Shown: positions 1 through 8,039 of the stretch, piece after piece | How the letters are laid out: each line of letters starts with the position of its first letter | Numbering within the stretch: the first letter of the stretch is position 1 | Assembly: GCA_030695565.1 (NCBI GenBank) | Contig: JAUYRZ010000058.1 | Location: 1-64,000, forward strand | Length of the DNA: 64,000 bases | From: Archangium sp. | GTDB lineage: Bacteria > Myxococcota > Myxococcia > Myxococcales > Myxococcaceae | Direction: 5' to 3' | Made by a program: the position numbers and the translations under genes | The notes under the pieces: generated by a model | Databases searched by the model: none | What the model was told of the DNA's origin: nothing | Seen by the model: only the letters and a program-made list of their open reading frames with translations

Positions 1-1
1 C

Positions 2-1110
2 CTCGACGTGGGCGGCAACTTGAGGCCGATGACCGAGGCCACCGAGCTCCTGCGCGACAGCGGCGAGATCCAGCGCGTGCTCGCCGGCGAGCTGGCGTCC
101 AGCCAGGTGCTCTTCGAGGGCACCGACGGGCAGCTCTACAAGACGGGCTACGCGCCGCTGCGCTCCGACGGCAAGGTGGTGGGGGTGATCGCGATCGAGG
201 GAGCGCCGCGTTCTTCGGGCCGCTCACCCGCCTGCTCAACGCGTTCGTCGGGCTGGCGGTGTTCACCTTGCTGTTGCTGGCGCTCGTGGCGTCGATCTCC
301 GCGCGCGGCTTGTCCACTCCGCTCGAGCGGCTGGTGTCCGCGGCGCTGCGCATCGGCGGCGGCGACCTCAGCACCCCGGTCGCCGATGAAGGCACGCTGG
401 AGATCGGCATCCTCGCGCGGGAGCTGGAGGCGATGCGCCAGGCGCTGGACAGCCGCGATCGTCAGCTCAAGTTGATGCTCGGCGGCGTCGCGCACGAGGT
501 GAAGAACCCGTTGGGCGGCATCGAGCTCTTCGCGGGCCTGCTCGACGAGGAGCTGGCCGGCGCCAAGCCCGACGTCACCGAAGCGCGCGCCCACGTGGGG
601 AAGATTCGCCGCGAGCTGAACTACCTCAAGCGCATCGTCGAAGACTTCCTCCCCTTCGCGAAGGAGCAGAAGCTCAACGTCGCGCCGCTCGACGCGAAGG
701 CGCTCCTCGACTCGGCCGCGCAGCACCTCGCGGGCGAAGCCGAGGGGAAATCGGTCGTCCTCGACGTCGACGCCGAGGCCGCCACGGTGCCCGGCGACGT
801 GAGCCTGCTCACCAGCGCGATCGTGAACCTGGTAAAAAACGCGGTGCAGATCTCCAACGCCGGCCAGCGGGTGAGCCTGCGCGGGAGAAAGGGAGACGGC
901 CGCTACACCTTCGAGGTGCGTGACGAAGGTCCGGGCATCGCCGCCGACTTGCAGGCGCGGATCTTCGAGCCGTTCTTCACCACGCGGGAGAAGGGCACGG
1001 GCTTAGGACTGCCGCTGGCGCGCAAGTTGGTGGAAGCGCATCGCGGCACGCTCACCATCGAGTCGAAGCCCGGCGAGACGTTGTTCAGAATTGTCATCCC
1101 CTCGCAGTGA
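2..1110 (+). CDS. Sensor histidine kinase, 5'-truncated by window, apparent frameshift near 200
   Basis: Membrane sensor kinase that would autophosphorylate a His and pass phosphate to a response regulator not seen here. Reading frame 2 is open from base 2 and encodes the end of an extracellular sensor domain up to about base 200. The protein then continues in frame 1 with a hydrophobic helix (about 240-300), a HAMP-like segment, the H-box GGVAHEVKNP (His codon near 493), the N-box NLVKNAVQ, the G1 box DEGPGI, FEPFFTT and the G2 box KGTGLGLP. One extra G in the GGG run at 199-201 would join the two frames, so this is either a sequence error or a recent mutation. The N-terminus lies outside the window. 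Family assignment is secure; the ligand is unknown. Confidence 0.85.
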   Translation, partial: RRGRQLEADDRGHRAPARQRRDPARARRRAGVQPGALRGHRRAALQDGLRAAALRRQGGGGDRDRGSAAFFGPLTRLLNAFVGLAVFTLLLLALVASISARGLSTPLERLVSAALRIGGGDLSTPVADEGTLEIGILARELEAMRQALDSRDRQLKLMLGGVAHEVKNPLGGIELFAGLLDEELAGAKPDVTEARAHVGKIRRELNYLKRIVEDFLPFAKEQKLNVAPLDAKALLDSAAQHLAGEAEGKSVVLDVDAEAATVPGDVSLLTSAIVNLVKNAVQISNAGQRVSLRGRKGDGRYTFEVRDEGPGIAADLQARIFEPFFTTREKGTGLGLPLARKLVEAHRGTLTIESKPGETLFRIVIPSQ

Positions 1111-1142
1111 CTTCGCGGGGCAACTGTGGTGAGGCCCCGCGC

Positions 1143-2507
1143 ATGCGCCCTCTCGCCCTCGTGCTGTTCCTCGCTGCCAGCGCCGTGGTGTCCGGCTGCG
1201 GTCCCACGGTGAAGTGCGGCCCCGGCAGCTGCAGCGGGTGCTGCGATTCCAGCGGGGTGTGCCAATCAGGGAACGCCAACACCGCGTGCGGCACGGGCGG
1301 GCTCATCTGTGGCGCCTGCTTCGTGGGTCAGAGCTGCAACTTCGGGCTGTGCTCCAGTGCGGGCACTGGCGGCGGCTCCAGTGGCGGCACGGGCGGCGGT
1401 TTCGGTGGCGGCACGGGCGGCGGTCTTGGTGGAGGCACGGGCGGCGGCACAGGCGGCGGTTTCGGGGGCGGCACCGGCGGCGGCAGCGGCTCGGCCTACG
1501 AGACGTGGTGCTCCACCAGCTACGTCCCCGACATCTGCGACATGGCCGTGCGCTGCGGCATCTACCAGGACGCGTCAGTCTGCCGCCTCGTCTCGAACTC
1601 CTACGCCGGCTGCGCCACGACGCCTGCCACCCGCGATGGGCGCACCACGTTCGACAGCAACGCCGCGGCGAGCTGTCTGTCGCTGATCAACAGCAGCGGC
1701 GCATGTGACACCTACGACTATACGGCTTGCGCCGGAGCCCAGCGAGGCACCGGCACTCTCAACTCGGCCTGTTACGGCGCGTTCGAGTGCGAGAGCGGCC
1801 TCTACTGCTCGCTCGGAACGACCTGTCCAGGCGTGTGCCGGCCGGTCACGCCGGTGGGCCAGACGAACCCGACAGGTGCCATGTGCGCAGACGGCAGCTT
1901 CCCCTACGGCACCGTCTGCACGGAGTTCGTGCCCGCCGGCCAGTCGTGCGCTCCCGCGAACGGGCAGAGCGTCGACCGCCAGTGCGTCTCGTCGGCCTAC
2001 TGCTCGACGACGAAGGTCTGCACCCCCAAGAAGCTGTCCGGCCAGGCGTGCTCACAGTCGTATGTGGAGTGCGCCGGGCTGCTGCAGTGCATCGGCGGCG
2101 TGTGTGGCGGCATGGGCGCGCTCAACGCGCCCTGCGATACGACGCGCCGCTGCCGCTTCGATCTCGTGTGCAGCACCGCAAACGTCTGCGTCCCCGCCGG
2201 CACCGTCAATTCGCCCTGCACGGCTGGCTACGGCCAGTGCCGCCCCGATCTGATCTGCGACATCCCCATGGGCACGAGCAGCGGCACCTGCCAGGTCACT
2301 CGTGGACTCGGCGGGTCGTGCACGTACACCGGCTACCAGTGCGGCATCCTCAGCCAGACGCTCTATTGCACTGCCACCTCGTCGAACATGAGCGGGGTCT
2401 GCGCGCTCAAGAAGGGCAATGGCGCGGCCTGCGCGAGCAGCACCGAGTGCGTGGGCGGCACCTGCACCAACTCGATGTGCGGCGGCTGCGTCGACCCGAC
2501 GCCCTGA
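1143..2507 (+). CDS. Cysteine-rich lipoprotein with Gly/Thr-rich linker
   Basis: Predicted lipoprotein of about 454 residues. The ATG at 1143 gives a short signal peptide with lipobox VSGC (lipid Cys19); an in-frame GTG at 1107 only adds a hydrophilic extension, so 1143 is preferred. After a small Cys-rich domain comes a linker made of GGGTGGG-type repeats (DNA about 1365-1490), then a long domain with many C-x-n-C pairs resembling the disulphide-rich surface proteins common in myxobacteria. No catalytic motif is visible. It starts 33 bases after the kinase and may be co-transcribed with it, but a functional link is only inferred. Confidence 0.8.
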   Translation: MRPLALVLFLAASAVVSGCGPTVKCGPGSCSGCCDSSGVCQSGNANTACGTGGLICGACFVGQSCNFGLCSSAGTGGGSSGGTGGGFGGGTGGGLGGGTGGGTGGGFGGGTGGGSGSAYETWCSTSYVPDICDMAVRCGIYQDASVCRLVSNSYAGCATTPATRDGRTTFDSNAAASCLSLINSSGACDTYDYTACAGAQRGTGTLNSACYGAFECESGLYCSLGTTCPGVCRPVTPVGQTNPTGAMCADGSFPYGTVCTEFVPAGQSCAPANGQSVDRQCVSSAYCSTTKVCTPKKLSGQACSQSYVECAGLLQCIGGVCGGMGALNAPCDTTRRCRFDLVCSTANVCVPAGTVNSPCTAGYGQCRPDLICDIPMGTSSGTCQVTRGLGGSCTYTGYQCGILSQTLYCTATSSNMSGVCALKKGNGAACASSTECVGGTCTNSMCGGCVDPTP

Positions 2508-2522
2508 GCTGAGAATCAGCTC
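2506..2522. terminator. Perfect palindrome overlapping two convergent stop codons
   Basis: GAGCTGA-GAA-TCAGCTC is a 7-bp perfect stem with a 3-base loop. It contains the TGA of the upstream lipoprotein gene on one arm and the TGA of the convergent peptidase gene on the other. There is no T-tract on either side, so intrinsic termination is only a possibility. Confidence 0.35.
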
Positions 2523-3415
2523 CGGTAGGTCCAGTGCCAGGGCTCGCCAGCGACGTCGTTCACGAAGCCGTAGCGGCGCGCGTTGTTCTGCAGCCAGCGA
2601 TAGGTCGAGCTGCCGTAGCCGCCGGGCACGCTGATGTCGGCCGAGATGCCGCTCTGGTGATTCGAGTACCCCGGGCGCGCCGCGAGGTTGCCGCGGCCCT
2701 GGAGGTAGAGGTTGTAGAGGTACTGCTGCTCCGCCATCGTGCGGAAGCCCGAGACCACCGAGAGGTTGATGCCTGCGCGCGCGGCGTCGGCCCTCATGCG
2801 GTTGAACGCGTTGGCCGCGTCGGTGCGCAGGAACTTCCCGTTGCCCACGCTGGAGACCGTGATGGGGACCGCGCGGCCGTTGATGTAGCCATTGACCCGC
2901 GCGCCGCCGGTGGCAGGAGGCGGGGCCGCTCCGGGAGTTCCGTTCAGCCGCGCCCAGGTGTTCGGTCCCACGACGCCGTCGACGCCGAGGCCCTTCGCGC
3001 GCTGGAAGGAGCGCACCGCGGCGGCCGTGCGAGGCCCGAAGTCACCGTCGACCGAGACGTTGTAGCCGTGCGCGCGCAGCCGGTTCTGCAGGTTGCTCAC
3101 GGCGGCACCGCGCGCACCCTGGCGCAGCGTGGGCGTCGCACCGCTCGAAGGCGGCGGCGCCGAGGCCGCGTTCAGCTTCGCCCAAGTGTTCGGCCCGACC
3201 ACGCCATCGACGCTCAGCCCGCGCGACTGTTGGAACGCGCGCACCGCCGCGGCCGTCTTCGGCCCGAAGTCACCATCGACCGAGACGTTGAAGCCCTTTG
3301 CCTTGAGCTTCGACTGAAGCTGGCTGACCGCTGGCCCTCGCGCGCCCTGGCGCAGCGTCGGGGTGGAGCTGAGTGAGCGGGTCTGCGTCGAGCGGACTGC
3401 GGTGATCGCCGGCAT
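2516..3415 (-). CDS. VanY-type M15 peptidase with two peptidoglycan-binding domains
   Basis: Predicted zinc D,D-carboxypeptidase or endopeptidase acting on peptidoglycan, 299 residues. Residues about 20-85 and 97-160 are two nearly identical PG_binding_1 domains (each with VDGDFGP.TAAAVR.FQ and VDGVVGPNTWA.LN). The C-terminal M15B domain has SNHQSGISAD (His253, Asp260) and EPWHW (Glu291, His294), the expected zinc and catalytic residues. The start at 3415 is preferred to the in-frame ATG at 3442 because GGAGG sits 5-6 bases before it. No classical signal peptide is evident, so export may use another route or the enzyme may be released by lysis. It converges on the lipoprotein gene with only 8 bases between stops. 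Confidence 0.88.
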   Translation of the reverse strand: MPAITAVRSTQTRSLSSTPTLRQGARGPAVSQLQSKLKAKGFNVSVDGDFGPKTAAAVRAFQQSRGLSVDGVVGPNTWAKLNAASAPPPSSGATPTLRQGARGAAVSNLQNRLRAHGYNVSVDGDFGPRTAAAVRSFQRAKGLGVDGVVGPNTWARLNGTPGAAPPPATGGARVNGYINGRAVPITVSSVGNGKFLRTDAANAFNRMRADAARAGINLSVVSGFRTMAEQQYLYNLYLQGRGNLAARPGYSNHQSGISADISVPGGYGSSTYRWLQNNARRYGFVNDVAGEPWHWTYRS

Positions 3416-3529
3416 GTGTGCCTCCAGAATCCCTTTGTGCACTCATTCTCACCTGATGAATTTTCCGAGTTGCCTCGGGAAAACGGCGTGAGTGAGCGTG
3501 TTTGGAATTGAAGACGATTTACATGCCTT

Positions 3530-4771
3530 TCAGTTGATCTCCGGAATGCCTGCGTCCGAGGGCCAGGCGAAGCCGCCATCGCTGGTCTCCACGATGCCCG
3601 CGTCGAGCGAACCGCCGGGGCCGCGCTCGGTGAGTCCATCATCGGGGCAGCCGTAGATGATCGACACGCGCGCACCGGGGCGCTGGCTGACGATGTCGCA
3701 CGCCGGGCCGTAGAGCGTCACCCGGTTGCCGGCGGCCTGGTAGTCCCAGCCCGCGATGCGCGCGGGATCGCGAGGGAAGAACTGCCCGTCGATCGCGACG
3801 TAGAGCTTGGAAGCGTCTGGCGGAGTCGAGGTCAGCGTGAAGTCACAGCTCGCCGCGCCCGACGCGATGGCCGCCAGCGCCGCCTCGAGATCCGTCGGGC
3901 TGTCGGCCTGGAAGTAGCGCGGCGTGCTGGCGCGCGCGGTGCCTCCACGAATCGCCATCTGCGTCAGCCGCGTCTCGTCGACGTCGCTGCCGAAGCCCAC
4001 GCTGTAGGTCCGCACTCCGCGAGAGAAGAGCCCTTCGACCTCGGTCACCGGGGCGCCGTTGCAGTTCTCCATGCCGTCGGCGAGCAGCAGCACGTAGTTG
4101 GCGCGGGTGGCGTCGGTGAGCTGGCCCGAGTTCGCCGCCACGCTCAGCGCGGCACCGATCGGCGTGGTGTTGCCTTCTGCGTTCGCGGGGAGCGCGTTGG
4201 AGATCGCGTTCATCGTCGAAGGACCGACCGGCACGTCGATGCGCCCGGGGTTGCACATCGAGGGCTGCAGCGAGAAGAGCTGGAGCCCGAAGCGCAGCTT
4301 GGCGTTGCCCGTGTTCTGCGAGGTGACGTTGCGCACGGCGGCGGTGGCGATCTCCCACTTCGAGCGGCTGCCCGCGATCAGCTCCTGCATCGAGCAGGAG
4401 TGATCGAGCACGATGAGGATGTTCGCCTCGGTCGCGGTGGACCCGAACTTCTGGCCGCCGCAGCTCACCGGGCCCGCGTCGACCATGCTGGTGCCGCCGG
4501 TCATGCACATGCCGCCCGGCGCGCAGATCTGCCCCGCGGCACAGTCGGTCGAGACTGCGCAGCCCGTCGCGCCGCTCACGCAGACGCCGCGCGGATTGCA
4601 AACCTGCTCGTCTCCGCACTGCGCCGCCGTCTGGCACGCGGTGAGGCAGATGCCCGAAGGCACGCAGACCTGGCTCGATGCGCACTGCGAGTTTTCGGTG
4701 CAACGGGCCTGGCTGCAGGCAGAGAGCGACAGTGCCGCACCAGCGGCGAACACAAACAGGAGAGCGCGCAT
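3530..4771 (-). CDS. Lipoprotein with Cys-rich repeats and von Willebrand A domain
   Basis: Predicted surface lipoprotein of 413 residues. The ATG at 4771 is chosen because it begins a clean signal peptide with lipobox LSAC (lipid Cys19); upstream in-frame sequence is basic and unlike a leader. Residues about 24-90 hold three short C-x5-C-x5-C-x5-C modules (such as SSQVCVPSGIC). A vWA domain follows, with MIDAS motif DHSCS at Asp123, a conserved internal Thr region and an Asp in LLADGMENC. Such domains bind metal and protein ligands. The ligand here is unknown. It lies just downstream of the broken kinase tail at 4782-5124, 10 bases away, and might originally have been in the same transcript. 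Confidence 0.82.
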   Translation of the reverse strand: MRALLFVFAAGAALSLSACSQARCTENSQCASSQVCVPSGICLTACQTAAQCGDEQVCNPRGVCVSGATGCAVSTDCAAGQICAPGGMCMTGGTSMVDAGPVSCGGQKFGSTATEANILIVLDHSCSMQELIAGSRSKWEIATAAVRNVTSQNTGNAKLRFGLQLFSLQPSMCNPGRIDVPVGPSTMNAISNALPANAEGNTTPIGAALSVAANSGQLTDATRANYVLLLADGMENCNGAPVTEVEGLFSRGVRTYSVGFGSDVDETRLTQMAIRGGTARASTPRYFQADSPTDLEAALAAIASGAASCDFTLTSTPPDASKLYVAIDGQFFPRDPARIAGWDYQAAGNRVTLYGPACDIVSQRPGARVSIIYGCPDDGLTERGPGGSLDAGIVETSDGGFAWPSDAGIPEIN

Positions 4772-4781
4772 GGGTTGTGCC

Positions 4782-5124
4782 TTAGAGCTGCGTGGCCATC
4801 GTGAAGGCGATGACGCAGAAGGCGCAGGCGGCGACCGCCCACATGTCGAAGCGCAGGGGACCTGGAGCGGCGTCCTCTTCCACTTCATCCTCTTCCTCCT
4901 CCTCATCATCATCCACGGCCACCACGTCTTCATCGGCCAGCACCACCACGTAGCTGGGCTTGTGCTGCACTGGCGCGGGGACCACGGCGAGCTTCGGGGC
5001 GATCGCGGCCCAGCGCTGAATGGCGGCGCGCGAGGGCTCGAGCTCGAGCGACTCGCAGACGTCGGCGAGCAGACCTTCGATCACGCGCAGCGAGTGCGGG
5101 CGGCGAGCGGGGTTCTTGTCGAGC
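4782..5124 (-). pseudogene. C-terminal remnant of a Ser/Thr protein kinase
   Basis: The frame on the minus strand reads LDKNPARRPHSL, the end of a Hanks-type kinase domain (subdomain XI, usually preceded by Cys), followed by a helical stretch, an acidic run of Asp/Glu and a final membrane helix ending TMATQL. This arrangement is common in myxobacterial Ser/Thr kinases. Everything upstream of subdomain XI is missing. The break coincides with the start of the IS91-like fragment at about 5122, so the kinase was interrupted by that element or by a rearrangement involving it. About 12 residues encoded by the element are fused to the front of the open frame. Confidence 0.7.
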
Positions 5125-5477
5125 TGCCTCCGCCCAACAGACACCTCACCAGCTTCCACGGCGTCTACGGCCCCAACTCCCGCCTCCGCCCCATCGTGAT
5201 GACGCGGCCCACGCCGCCCACGGCCCCGACACCGTCGACGACTCCGGCGCCGTCAGCCCCCAGGCACCTGCGCAGGCGCATCGACTGGGCCACCTTGCAC
5301 CGCCGCACCTTCGGCACCGACGTGCTGCAGTGTCCCTGCGGTGGGCGCCGCAAAGTCACCGCCCTCCACTCCACCCGCAAGGCCGCCGAGGAGCGCCTCG
5401 TCGAGCTGGGTCTGCCCTGCCGCTCGCGCCTGCTCCCGCCGCAGACAGCCCCGCCTCAGCGCGAGCTCGCGGTGTAG
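5122..5477 (+). pseudogene. IS91-family transposase C-terminal fragment (copy 1)
   Basis: The frame LPPPNRHLTSFHGVYGPNSR is the typical start of the C-terminal part of IS91/Y2 transposases, followed by a Pro/Thr-rich linker and RRIDWATLHRRTFGTDVLQ, then CPCGGRR and a terminal segment. The HUH and Tyr catalytic region upstream is missing, so the product cannot be active. It is almost the same as 7010-7347 with a handful of substitutions. The upstream edge abuts the kinase remnant on the opposite strand. Confidence 0.75.
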
Positions 5478-5651
5478 CGCCCCGGAGTCTCCGCGCCCGA
5501 CTCGCAGGGCACCCGTGCGTCTGCCCTCGCGCACACAGCCCCTCCGCGAGTTCCCTGGCCGGCTCCCAACGTCTCCTCGCCCACTCTCTCTCCGTGGACT
5601 TCGCGAGGTCTCTCGCGTGCCCTCTCGGATTTACCCGGGTTGTTTCACTTG
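5122..5651 (+). mobile_element. IS91-like element, 3'-end copy 1
   Basis: Contains the last 118 codons of an IS91-type transposase (5122-5477) plus about 170 bases of 3' non-coding sequence ending GGGTTGTTTCACTTG at 5651. The same sequence recurs at 7010-7523 and its last 117 bases at 9162-9278. All three copies end at the same CTTG. IS91-family elements are known to sit next to CTTG or GTTC tetranucleotides, which agrees with this being the origin end. The 5' part of the element is absent. Confidence 0.75.
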
Positions 5652-5766
5652 TCCGTCGTCACCATACCGGTGCGGCGCGATGATGGGCTCCCTCGCCGAA
5701 CGAGGCTGCGTGCTTCGTCGGGTCACACCAACGCACGATGCGCGTTGTCGTGCGGGCGAACTCGCG

Positions 5767-6465
5767 TCACCAGCCGATGGCGCACCGAAGCCGACGCACC
5801 CATCGCTTCGGGCCGAACGGCATGGACTGCGCTGCCTCGAGTTCCTGATCAAGGCAGCGGCTGAGGCGCTGAAGGCGCTCATCGAGCGAGCGGGTCTCGA
5901 GGCAGATCTGCTGCTGCAGGAGAGGACAGAAGTTCGCGGCGAGCAGATCCGCGACGTGGGCTGCGGGGTACCCTCGTCTTCGCAGCTGTCGCAGAAGGTC
6001 GTTCGCCACCATGGGAATGTCGGGCCGTTCACGCAGCAGCGCGGCGGCGCGGTCGATGAGCACCAGCGAGTGTTCGGCCGCTTCCACCGAGAGGCCACGC
6101 ACGTGGTCTTCCGGCAGGGGCTCGCCGCGAGCCTCGAGAAAGGCCGCGTCGGTGAGGAAGGACTCCACACGCACGCGCTCCAGCCCCATGACGACGAAAT
6201 CCCAACGATCGGGCGAACGCTTGAGCTCGGTGACTCTGGCCAGCACACCGACGGCGGCGAGATCATGCGGGCGTGGGTCTTCGGTCTCCCAACGGTGTTG
6301 CCGCACGACGAAGACATTGCCCCGCGCGACTGCTGCTTCCACCACTGCGAACCCGCGCGGTCCCACCGCCAGGGGCATCACAGCTGCGGGAAAGAGCACG
6401 GCGTTGCGGAGCGGGAGCACCGGCAGCGCTCGTTCCAGCTGAACCGCGTGCTCGGACATGTTCAT
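5767..6465 (-). CDS. Stand-alone LON N-terminal (substrate-binding) domain protein
   Basis: About 232 residues matching the Lon protease N-terminal domain only: LPVLPLRNAVLFPAAVMPL at the start, then VVMGLERVRVESFL, and a helical second half ending in LEAAQ. No AAA+ or Ser-Lys protease domain follows. Stand-alone LON domain proteins exist in many bacteria with poorly known roles, so this could be a natural short protein. It could also be a Lon gene cut after the N-domain, because IS91-like ends lie on both sides (5651 and 7010). The start could be ATG 6465 or 6459; both precede the conserved domain. Confidence 0.7.
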   Translation of the reverse strand: MNMSEHAVQLERALPVLPLRNAVLFPAAVMPLAVGPRGFAVVEAAVARGNVFVVRQHRWETEDPRPHDLAAVGVLARVTELKRSPDRWDFVVMGLERVRVESFLTDAAFLEARGEPLPEDHVRGLSVEAAEHSLVLIDRAAALLRERPDIPMVANDLLRQLRRRGYPAAHVADLLAANFCPLLQQQICLETRSLDERLQRLSRCLDQELEAAQSMPFGPKRWVRRLRCAIGW

Positions 6466-6788
6466 CGGCTTCCCGCGGGCAAGACTCAATGTCAACACGA
6501 GCCGACCGCTCAGCGGTGCGAACTCGCGGTGTTCATGCCGGGAGCGCTACGGAGCCGACTTCGCTCGGGCACAGGGCCTGGAGGGCAGTCGTGGCGAGTT
6601 GACGACGCCGTGCTCGATCAGGGCAGCCCCTCGCCTCGGGCAAGGGTCTTCACCTTTTGTCCGCGAGGTGAGGGGCTCGTGCGTCGTTTGGCACGACGAC
6701 GGTCATTCGCGTGCCCTTCACCCTTTGAGCCTGCAGCGCCTCGCGATGAGCGCAACGCGCTTTCCCTGAGGTGTTAGCAGCCGTGCGC
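6466..6788. other. Intergenic segment without a convincing gene
   Basis: About 320 bases between the divergent LON-domain gene and the small ORF at 6789. Only low-quality frames overlap here and none has a recognisable domain or ribosome binding site. It presumably carries the promoters of the two flanking genes. Confidence 0.4.
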
Positions 6789-7010
6789 ATGAGCCTGCCC
6801 CGGAACGTGCTGCAGGAGATTGAGTCGTTGGCGGCGTGCGGGTTCGACAACCGCGACTCGCTCTACTTCCGCATCTTCGAGACGATGGGTGAAAGCCTCG
6901 AGCTGCCGGATGATCTCACGCACATCGACCAGGTCGACGCGGAAACTCGGACTGAGCTTCAGGCGGCGATCGAAGAGGCCTTTTCACGAAGAGAAAGAGA
7001 GATGCAGTAG
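6789..7010 (+). CDS. Hypothetical small acidic protein, possibly 3'-truncated by IS91-like copy 2
   Basis: 73 residues starting MSLPRNVLQEIESLAACGFD with balanced, protein-like composition and an amphipathic C-terminal helix (ELQAAIEEAFSRREREMQ). I do not recognise the family. The stop codon TAG is created exactly where the IS91-like copy 2 begins (AGACACCTC at about 7009), so the native protein may have been longer. The ATG at 6789 is preferred to an upstream in-frame start at 6771; no strong Shine-Dalgarno sequence is visible. Confidence 0.5.
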   Translation: MSLPRNVLQEIESLAACGFDNRDSLYFRIFETMGESLELPDDLTHIDQVDAETRTELQAAIEEAFSRREREMQ

Positions 7011-7347
7011 ACACCTCACCAGCTTCCACGGCGTCTACGGCCCCAACTCCCGCCTTCGCCCCATCGTGATGACGCGGCCCACGCCGCCCACGGCCCCGAC
7101 ACCGTCGACGACTCCGGTGCCGTCAGCCCCCAGGCACCTGCGCAGGCGCATCGACTGGGCCACCTTGCACCGCCGCACCTTCGGCACCGACGTGCTGCAG
7201 TGTCCCTGCGGTGGGCGACGCACAGTCACCGCCCTCCACTCCACCCGCAAGGCCGCCGAGGAGCGCCTCGTCGAGCTGGGTCTGCCCTGCCGCTCGCTGC
7301 TCCTCCCGCCGCAGACAGCCCCGCCTCAGCGCGAGCTCGCGGTCTAG
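7010..7347 (+). pseudogene. IS91-family transposase C-terminal fragment (copy 2)
   Basis: Reads RHLTSFHGVYGPNSRLRP onward to QTAPPQRELAV, with the same CPCGGRR motif as copy 1. The catalytic part is absent. The frame is fused at its front end to the unrelated small ORF region. Confidence 0.72.
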
Positions 7348-7523
7348 TGCGCCGGAGGCCCCGCGCCCGACTCGCGGGGCGCCCGTGCGTCTGCCCTCGC
7401 GGCACACAGCCCCTCCGAGAGTTTCATGGCCGGCTCCCAACGTCTTCTCGGCCACCCTCACACCCCAGGACTTCGCGAGCTCTCTGGCGTGCCCTCTCGG
7501 ATTTGCCCGGGTTGTTTCACTTG
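7010..7523 (+). mobile_element. IS91-like element, 3'-end copy 2
   Basis: Second copy of the 3' end, nearly identical to 5137-5651 and ending at the same CTTG (7520-7523). It starts about 15 bases further into the transposase than copy 1, so the two 5' breakpoints differ while the 3' end is fixed. This is what one-ended or repeated rolling-circle events, or recombination between ends, would leave behind. Confidence 0.75.
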
Positions 7524-8033
7524 CCCGTGGCGGGCCAGCCGGCGGTTGAGCTGGTGAATCGTCACCCAGTGCAGCAGCCAGAGCGCCAGCGCGGTGACGC
7601 TCGCGATTTCGCCCCACACCGAGGGCCACAAGGCAAGGGCCTGCCCGGAACACCACCCCAGGCCCGTGAAGCGGCCGAAGTGGCGCACGGAGCCGAGCCT
7701 GGGGTCGATTCGGGCCTGGGCTTCGAGTGAGCGCGTGACGGCCTCGATGATGAAGAAGTCTTCGACGATGTTGAAGAACGGCACGTACATGAACCAGACA
7801 GACGCCGGCTTCATCGCGCGCAGCCCGGGCGTCACGAGGGTGAGCGCGCGCTCCAACGAGGAGCAGTAGAGCGCGACGGCGGCGAAGAAGACGGCGGTGC
7901 AGAACAGAGCGGGCAACACTCCGAACGAACGCACGGTCTCGATCACCCCGTCGCCGTCGACGAACCAGGGCCGCAGCATCAAGACGGTCACCACCGCGGT
8001 GCCGGCCCCCTTGACGAGCCAGACCTTCTTCAT
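7458..8033 (-). CDS. DUF4328-like membrane protein with element-derived C-terminus
   Basis: Integral membrane protein, 191 residues, with four or five hydrophobic helices and the conserved-looking segment FMYVPFFNIVEDFFIIEAV, which resembles DUF4328-type proteins. The native sequence ends near LARHG (about 7524). The last ~22 residues, GQVKQPGQIREGTPE and following, are translated from the reverse complement of IS91-like copy 2, so the gene has been cut at its 3' end and read into the element. Loss of the natural C-terminus probably impairs or alters the protein. It lies 6 bases downstream of the AraC-type gene and is likely co-transcribed with it. Confidence 0.6.
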   Translation of the reverse strand: MKKVWLVKGAGTAVVTVLMLRPWFVDGDGVIETVRSFGVLPALFCTAVFFAAVALYCSSLERALTLVTPGLRAMKPASVWFMYVPFFNIVEDFFIIEAVTRSLEAQARIDPRLGSVRHFGRFTGLGWCSGQALALWPSVWGEIASVTALALWLLHWVTIHQLNRRLARHGQVKQPGQIREGTPESSRSPGV

Positions 8034-8039
8034 GGGAAT

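Noticed and set aside
5341-6777. Long plus-strand frame across the IS91-like end and the LON gene
   Set aside because: It is antisense to the well-matched LON domain and has no recognisable motif.
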